From positions 7,068,001 through 7,132,000 of the forward strand of contig OX442316.1 in the NCBI GenBank assembly GCA_949358305.1: a stretch of DNA of 64,000 nt. Direction: 5' to 3'. A program made the translations under genes and the position numbers. Each line of letters opens with the position of its first letter. The stretch's first letter is position 1. Shown here one piece after another: positions 56,765 to 64,000 of the stretch. This DNA comes from Strigamia acuminata (Eukaryota; Arthropoda; Chilopoda; Geophilomorpha; Linotaeniidae). The notes under the pieces were generated by a model, which made no database searches, was not told the origin of the DNA, and saw nothing but the letters and a program-made list of their open reading frames with translations.

Positions 56765-59700
56765 GTTGACAGTCTAGTTTAGTCTCTTTTCATAACAAAT
56801 CGGCTCCCAATTCCTCAATCTTGGCGGTGCAGACTGGTCGGAAGTACCACAAGTGAGCAATCCAGTGCTACCCACTGTGACACAGATTTAGCAGAGGAAT
56901 TTGAATCCGTGACGGCATGGAGCCTCGGGAACATTCATGACCGTTTTCTTATTACAGGAAGAAGCGAGAGAAGAATCTTAAGACACAAAATGGGGGCACT
57001 GATTGCTCTTACATTGCCATCTCTTGGCAACATTCGGCACAAAACAAACAACTAATTCGGTTATCTACTGGCGCCCTCTTTGTCTTTATAGTTTATCCCA
57101 CGAGACTTCTCAATTTGAATTTGAATCCAACAGCCCAGGGCCCTGGAATGGTCACACATGGGCCCTAAATTATACTGTATATAATATTAGCCAAGGGCTC
57201 CAAAATTCACCATTCTCCCCTTTGTAGAGAATTCATTAATATTCTCATTATCCGCCGATAATTGCGGAATATAAAACACAAGAAAGAATGCAGATAATAA
57301 TGAAGTATATGGCAAGATGATGTGATGGAGTTAATCCTGATGTTTCATCACTTGTTATATGCAAATTTAATGCATTCTAAGGCGCCACTTGTATAAATCG
57401 AGTTTATGAGACGGGAATTTTTAAGTAGAAAAATGTTTTGTACTGATGGGGCAAATGGCAAAATGTAAAGCTGAAACCCACGTTTTATGAAAAAGTAATA
57501 AATCACATTACCGTATATGTACTTGCAGTCGCCAAATCAGTACAAATTTTCCTCTACCCACTGCAGCATTAGATAGTTTTCGTGCTAGAATCCAATTTCT
57601 CTTCGCAATGTGGGCAGCGAAATGTGAAGTAATTGCGATGATTGCTAGTGGCTCGTGTTGGAAGTTAGCGAGCGAAAAAAAGTTGCAAATTGGTCACGGT
57701 GCATGTAGGATGTGTTGTGTGGGCTAATTATCATTGATCTTTATTAGTAAAGCAGTTGTATCTTATTTCCGCTCGTTTATATATACTTTGAGAACGGCTA
57801 ATGAGTGTATACATGTAATTTGCCTTGAGTCATCCTTCGGGACTAATCGCATTCTGCGACCTCGTATTATTACATCAAACAAGTCCGGGATGCATCGCTC
57901 TCTCTTTATCTCTTTTGATTCATTCAAATCAATCGTATTAAAAATTCAAACCATATTCTCAATCAGGTTCCGCACGTGGCAAATTCTAATACAATGAATG
58001 GTCGTTGAATACCGGCTGATATTATCACAAGATGAAAAGAATCAAAAAAGACGAATAATTTCCTTTTGTGGTTGGCTCGCCCCTCTCGTGGTGGGCGGTT
58101 CCAGCAATATGCGAAAACTACTTGAAATGCACAGCTACGTCTGGTGCATGGCCGGAGGTTACCATGGAGACCGTGGGAGCGCTTGCCTAGCCCAGCTAAA
58201 CTGCATGGCTTGCCGAACCCCCATCGCATAGATTAGGCATTCAAAGTGGGCGAGACGGGGTCACAGGTGAGAGTGAGACAGGTGCCTGTGACCTGTTGCT
58301 TTTGCTTTGAGCTCGAGCTCGAGAACAAAGTTGCTGAACCGCCCTCATGTCGAGCCCAGGTCTTTCTTCCCCGCTAATTTACTGATACACGGACTAGTGT
58401 GGGCGAGGTCACGCTGAGCGCTTGCACTTCGAGTTGACGAACCCGTAGGATCCTTCAAACCCATGCTGCAGCACGTTCTCTGAAAATGCTAAATGTCACA
58501 TCCCGCCCACCTGTTGGTCGAGATTAACTTTTCTAGTTTATTAGGATTAACTGTGCTTTTGCAGCTGCACTTGCACATCATTTCCACATTTAAAACAATA
58601 ATAAATCGTGGACTTTTTGTTCGGAACAAGGTGGGGATTAGTGTAATCCTAATCGTCACCTGACTGTCTGACTATATTGTGAAATGAAGGAAGGAGGGTG
58701 CAAGTTGAAGTTGAACGCACGTGTTGAGGTGAACATTCCACCATGACTCCCTATTTTAGACCCTTGGGCAAGTGAGATAAGGGGGAATGGCAAAATGGCA
58801 GGTTACAGCTAAGAAAGAATGCACTTGTTGACTACATGGGGCCAAATCACACAGAAATAAATATAAAAACACAAAAAATAAAAACAAGTATTTCTTGTAG
58901 TAAATGCTTTTTTTTTGGGAGGAAGAAAAATAAATAATGGACGTTTTTTTTTTCTTTTTAAATTTCCTTAGTGTTTTATCAGTTTGGTGTTTGGTACAAT
59001 GTAGTTTGAAGGCCTGAGGCAATTGTAAGTAATGATTGCTCAAGGTTTCTTATCTATCTATCTTGTTGGGGTCTTTTGTGTCAAAAGCAAATGCATTAGT
59101 TAAGAGGGGATCCAAGTTGAAATTGACAAAGAACTTGTCTTCAGGTCTGTATAAAGAGATTGATATTTTTTTTTCTTTTTTAAAGTGAATATTTAAGAAC
59201 AATAGAACAATTTTTTATTTTTTTAATTGAAAAAGGTCATAGTTTTATTATTAGTTTGAAAACTTCAACAGTATAAATTGAAAGACTAGGCACAAATGTA
59301 CTTGCAAATCACATAAGTAGAATCAAACTGTAGACAAAACATTAGTCAGCACATTCCTTATGTCATTATTTTGTCGAGTTTAAACTGCATAATTTTCGAA
59401 TTACTCAACGTTTTAACCTCAGTTGGCAATTAGAATTTTTTTTTTAAATTAAAGGCTAAATAAACAGAAATAAAAATATTAATTTTTTTGTACTATTATT
59501 TCGTTCACAAAATTAAATCATTTCCGTTTTCTTTTTAAAAAATTTATAATTGATCAAAAATATCCATTCAAGTCACATTTTTTCATGTTCGATTAACATT
59601 CTTGCCCTCCAGAAAAATTGTTTCCATCGTTTTAATGTTTAGAAAGAATAAAAAAAAAATGGTGGTCAAAACATTTCCTATCTAACACTGGCTTATAACT

Positions 59701-60155
59701 TCACTTATAATGGCAGAAAAATTATTTTAAAAAATAAAATAAAATAAAACAATTCTTAAACATCACATCGTATTTCAACTGTACATAACTTTACAATACT
59801 ATATACATAATAAGGAAACAACAGTACAGTTTTTCAATAGTCTCCGCCATTTGTAAAATTTTATTTTTATAAAAAGTGATAGATATCTCGTGATCTTTTA
59901 TGTACAAAAACAAGCACCAAAAAAATTCCTTCTCTATGATTAATAACCCCTAACTACAAATGTACATATTTGATTTGCCACAGGACAAGCACATTTGCAA
60001 ACAGGAAAAACATTCATCAAAAGGAAATTCATGAGCTATTTACTATGCAAATGCAGAACTCGGTAAGCCCACAAGAATGTTAGATGGCACAGTTTTAAAA
60101 ATGTTTGATTTTTGTCTTAAATTTGATTCTCGCATTTCGTTTTTTCGTTTTAACT
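56765..60155. other. Intergenic between the phosphatase and Meteorin-like 2
   Basis: 3.4 kb with no supported gene. GC rises around 57960-58500, including a 9-bp inverted repeat ggtcacagg/cctgtgacc (58259-58295) and several caggtg E-boxes, which may be regulatory. The part from 58850 on is very AT-rich, with T runs, and includes the 3' region of Meteorin-like 2. Confidence 0.4.
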
Positions 60156-63100
60156 TCACTCCAATGTGCATTGACTTCGTCCCGAAAATGCCACTTGATC
60201 TTTAAGTTTGTTCCATTCTTCTAAACGAGGTGCACAACGTAGGATGGGGTCGCCAAGCCTTAGTCGACCCATGAAAACAAATTCACCATCGTCCTGCATG
60301 ACTTGGCACTTACTTGGCACGTGCAATGTTGTATATTGTTCTTGTAACTCATCATTTGCAAACAAACTTTGTTTTTGCTTGAAGATTGGAGTTGTCGCTT
60401 CCCTGATAACTTTGTGCGCTTTGATTTTCATTTCCGATCTTTCAAGTTCGTTATTGTCTTTGATTGATGTTATTATTCCTTTGGCAACTGTTTGGGACCA
60501 ATATAGAAATAATTATATTTAGTCATTTATTTTTTATTTATTTATATTTGTTTTTTTTTTTTAGTGAAAAAAAATAATTGATTCAAAATTGAAACGCGCA
60601 AAAAATAAACAACCTGATGACGCATTAAAGACGCCATTTACCATGTTTTTGCGGCCTTTGTCGTTTGCTACAATATAATGAAGTCAGGTTTTAAATGTTA
60701 ATGAGCTCGCTATAAAAGCACATTTTCCCCCCAGCAAAAAAAAAATTTTGTTTTTAAATTTAATAAAACAAAAAAAAAATATAAATATATTTCAAAACTG
60801 CCATTTGAAACGGCCACCACGACGCATTAAGCCGTCCAAAAAACAAAAAAAAAATACTTACCGGTAATGCGCACCTTAAAGCGTATATAATTATGTAAAT
60901 AAAGGCCTACTTTTGCAACGACCATATAAGCATACTGGTACGTCTCTAATTAGTATACTTCCCTTCACCTTGAGCAAGCAACTCAAAAACAAAGGAATCG
61001 TAAAAACTAGGAAGTTCGTTGAAGGAAATAAAACATATGGCCAAAATTAGACTCACCAAAATCGCTAACACAAAAATTGTGTAAAAGCTCCTCTTCTGTA
61101 CATGGTTTACATTCTAAAAATAAATAAAAATACAATAAATAAATAAAAATACACGACATTTATTGATGTTGACAATCTTATGAGCTCTGCAATACTAAAT
61201 TCTAGGCCTGAATTGTAAACACGGGATGTACAGAGTACAGCAAACATCAAATAGGATGAAAAATCCCTTGTACTCTTTTCAAAGGGTATAATCCCTTGGT
61301 TCGTAGCTCCGTCCACGTTACCATTTTGCAGTGGACAGGTCATGTGGACATTGAGTAGCCACAGGGTGCCCTTAGATACAAAGGAAATGAATGGTCAACG
61401 GCCAGATGCGCTTATTGGGTCAATATTTTTACACAAGAGCAACTGAAAAACAGGACCCTAATCCTGTACATAGGTGGGCGCGGGCTTGCAAGTTAGACAT
61501 TCCAAAGTATCTATTTGGCTTTTTTCATCTCTGTGTTTAACTCTCCCTTAGTACCTCTGTCATCATTTTCTTCACTGCAGTATTTAGGACATTCTTCTTC
61601 TCTTTGTTCATAAACACCCCCCTGTGTATACACCAATCTCACTCCACCTAAGAATTCAGTTTTTTTTTTTATTCGAAACACGCCTCGGGGGAATTACCTT
61701 TCCCGCCGTGAAAGACTTTTTACTGGGAAGATTTTTTTTATCTTGTAAAAAAAACGGGGAAAATGGATGTTTGGAAAATACCATCGTGTCATTGGAGGAT
61801 TATCTCCTCCCTCTTTTTTGATAAGGGTTTTGAGGTTTCTGGGCTTTTGCTCGCTGTTATTTTGTATTGATTTGTTGAGGAAATAATTAAATAAAAATAA
61901 AATTATTTTTTAACTAATAAAAATTTAACCATTCAAATCCATTTAAAAAAAATAACTTTCCGGTGCAAGTATACAAATTAGCACTCAACAGGTTGTGGAA
62001 CCACCACTGTCTCATTATAAAACGCATTAAAAAACATAAAAAACGCATAAACTTGCGATGAAAACTCCTGAACAGTAATTCATATTCGCTTCTTCCGTCT
62101 TCTTCATTAACGTGTACACTTCAGTAAACACAGAGCTAACTACAAGCATAATAACTTTATTCAAATGAGCAGAAAAACTGTTCAAAGGGCAACCAATTTA
62201 CCCTAACCGAGCAACCAACCCTACATATATTTCTCTCAAAACCTTTTTCCTGCCATCGCCACCGGTTTGATGTACAACCACAAGCCATAAGTCGCCATAT
62301 TTTTTCACCACCCAACAAATCTTAAACTGCACGTGCAATCCCCTCGCCCCACACTTTTAGGAGGGTTTTAATTTCAAATTGAAAAGTTCCCGTCTGCTTA
62401 TTTTCTGAAGGTCCCGCACGTGCACACAGCAAGGTCATCTGACCCATAATTATCCGGGAAAGGGCTCCTATTCTTATTCCACACACCTGAAGAAGGCCCC
62501 GAGACAAGACTTACCCCGCCCAAATGGGGAAAAAAGGGCCATCAGGGAGTCGTGTTCTGCTCTTTGGCATTGTGGGAAGAGGAGAGGGGCGGCCCATCAC
62601 GCAGAGATGGTAGAGATAAGTTGCGAGTGTCTTAGGTTTCACCACAGAAGAAAAGAAAGAGCAGCAAACCCACCGGTGGAACGTGGTGGTAACGAGCGAT
62701 TATAAACTCGGGTGCTTTAGATGATGAAAAGTAGCCGCAAATTTCGGTTTCAAACGAAATTCTCAAAAGGAAATTGAGGCTAACACGCCTAACAGATAGG
62801 GTGGGTGTGTGGTTGGCTCGATTAACTAGTACCACGTGTGTCGTTCACACTTGGTTAGTTCCATGTGCTTAGGGTTAAATTACCGGTCTTAAATGAAGAC
62901 TCGGTGTGTTTGAAGTTAAACAACGTTTCTTTTGAGCTTTATTTTTGACATAAAAATGAATTTGGATGTAGTTTGAGATCTAGTTACCTTCGAGTGGGTC
63001 TTTGGATGACCTAAATGGTTCTAGGTGGTATATAAATTCAAATCGATCGTCTCGAGATGATGTAACGGTGTCGGCTTCGACGTATAGCGCTACCTGCCCG

Positions 63101-63373
63101 TGGTGCGAGTTGAAGCATCGTGGCAGTTGAGACGGACGTCCATCTGTAGCGCCGTACAGTAAATGCAGTTTGTGCTTGCCTTCCAAGTACACGCGTACCC
63201 CTTCGGACTCAGAGGTGTTGGCTCGTAAACAGCCTTTAAAATCGCGTCCGGCAGAGCCCATTCGCAGGACGATGCGAAGTGCCCCGCGAGGCCACCGCCA
63301 AAGGATGGTTCCTTGCGAGCAACGCAAATACACTGGTTGTACCCCACGTTCTTGGTTTGGATGATCCAGGCCA
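60156..63373 (-). CDS. Metrn-like: Meteorin-like secreted protein 2 (partial, first exon outside)
   Basis: Three exons are in the window: 63373-62988, 61113-61057, 60487-60156. They match Meteorin-like 1 in phase and in the size of the 57-nt third exon. The CUB-like exon shows LRCSQGTILWRWPRGALRI, GCLRA, RCFNS and LYVEAD. The NTR half shows ECKPCTEEELLHNFCVSDF, KCQVMQDDGEFVFMG, RCAPRLEEW and SQCTLE. Nine of the ten family cysteines are visible. The tenth and the signal peptide belong to exon 1, which I could not find up to 64000 and which must lie further right, behind an intron of at least 0.6 kb. Protein sequence is clearly diverged from copy 1, so the duplication is old. Both copies are minus strand, about 9 kb apart. 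Confidence 0.9.
61114..62987. other. Intron of Meteorin-like 2
   Basis: 1.87-kb intron between the CUB-like and first NTR-like exon. No nested gene is seen; open frames at 61624-61821 and 62632-62835 lack support. Confidence 0.5.
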
Positions 63374-64000
63374 CTAAAAATATAAAAATTGATAGAAAAA
63401 AATTTAATTGATATTGTTGTTGTTTATTTTGAATATAAAAATAGAAAAGAAATGTTTTTTTGGGTTTAGTTTATGTTTCACTGCATTGAAGGCCGGCATT
63501 TTTTTTTATTTTTTTTTTGCGTATTAAACTATCAATGTCACGGGTAAAATTTCATTAGGTTTATAAAAAGAAATTGCGTTTTTCTTTCTTTTGCGTAGAT
63601 TTTTTTTTTAAAATGATTTTCGTTTATCTTTTTAATCGGGTTATAACCATGCGTTTTGTGCATCAAGATTTGCATGACAATAGAGCAGAAACCACTTTTT
63701 TTTATTAGGTTTAATTTAAAAGAAATTCGCACTCAAAACGAATTCGTTCCACGGCCAAGTCTCATGGCAAGATGTATCATTATCCATTTTTTGCTCCGCA
63801 TACATTTGGGTCACTTTTCTAATTTATTCTCGGCCTCCAAATTAATACTTGTTCCGCTTTTTGCTGCAATTCGAGACCTGCTCCTTGCGTGTTGCGTTTG
63901 ATTAATTGAAATAATCGCGAGTTTCACCTTACTTTACTTGACTAAACGGGAACGGAAACGATACGAGCGACTTTAAAATCATAAAAACCAAATTAAATTT
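63374..64000. other. Right edge, intron 1 of Meteorin-like 2
   Basis: AT-rich with T and A runs. Probably part of intron 1. I searched the minus strand for a signal-peptide exon ending in a CxW motif and did not find one. Confidence 0.4.

Overview
This window is nuclear DNA of an animal, almost certainly an arthropod. Genes are split by short GT-AG introns, base composition is AT-rich, and there are two AAP/VHAAP-type cuticle proteins, an insect-type gustatory receptor (C-terminal TYVIVLYQ) and two Meteorin paralogs, a family I recall as missing from Drosophila. I cannot place it to order; a non-dipteran arthropod (crustacean, chelicerate, myriapod or basal hexapod) fits.

Positions 1-30.1 kb hold a tandem head-to-tail array of acid-lipase (lipase-3/lysosomal acid lipase type) genes on the + strand, with one more member at 36.3-38.3 kb. 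I could splice seven complete genes (600-2445, 6288-8233, 12380-14346, 16620-18586, 23445-25421, 27035-28990, 36257-38279). All have nine exons in the same phases and encode about 401-412 residues with an N-terminal hydrophobic signal or anchor. Between them lie four pseudogenes (2874-3636, 8932-10896, 15576-16018, 19755-21730) and two single-exon relics (14655-14815, 29945-30120). The Ser/Asp/His residues are kept, but the oxyanion-hole motif alternates between HG, PG and HS. The spacers carry several TIR (MITE-like) elements, and the paralogous spacers supply their empty sites. One element contains a nearly perfect 37-copy 21-bp minisatellite.

Positions 30-44 kb hold a complete anion-type Cys-loop receptor (35005-33437, -), the last lipase (+), two cuticle-protein genes with matching exon layout (38915-38468 and 41125-39967, -) and a SWIM zinc-finger gene that looks like a domesticated MULE transposase (42501-44225, +).

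Positions 44.6-64 kb hold, on the - strand, a gustatory receptor (46883-44628), a complete Meteorin-like gene (51323-47232), a small basic putative secreted protein (53926-53408), a DUSP19-like phosphatase with a proline-rich/acidic tail and an altered P-loop (56764-54955), and a second Meteorin-like gene whose first exon lies beyond the right edge (63373-60156). A tRNA-Lys(UUU) at 51700-51772 (+) lies between them.

All gene models were spliced by hand from the sequence. Exon coordinates rest on GT-AG sites, phase continuity and family motifs, not on transcripts.
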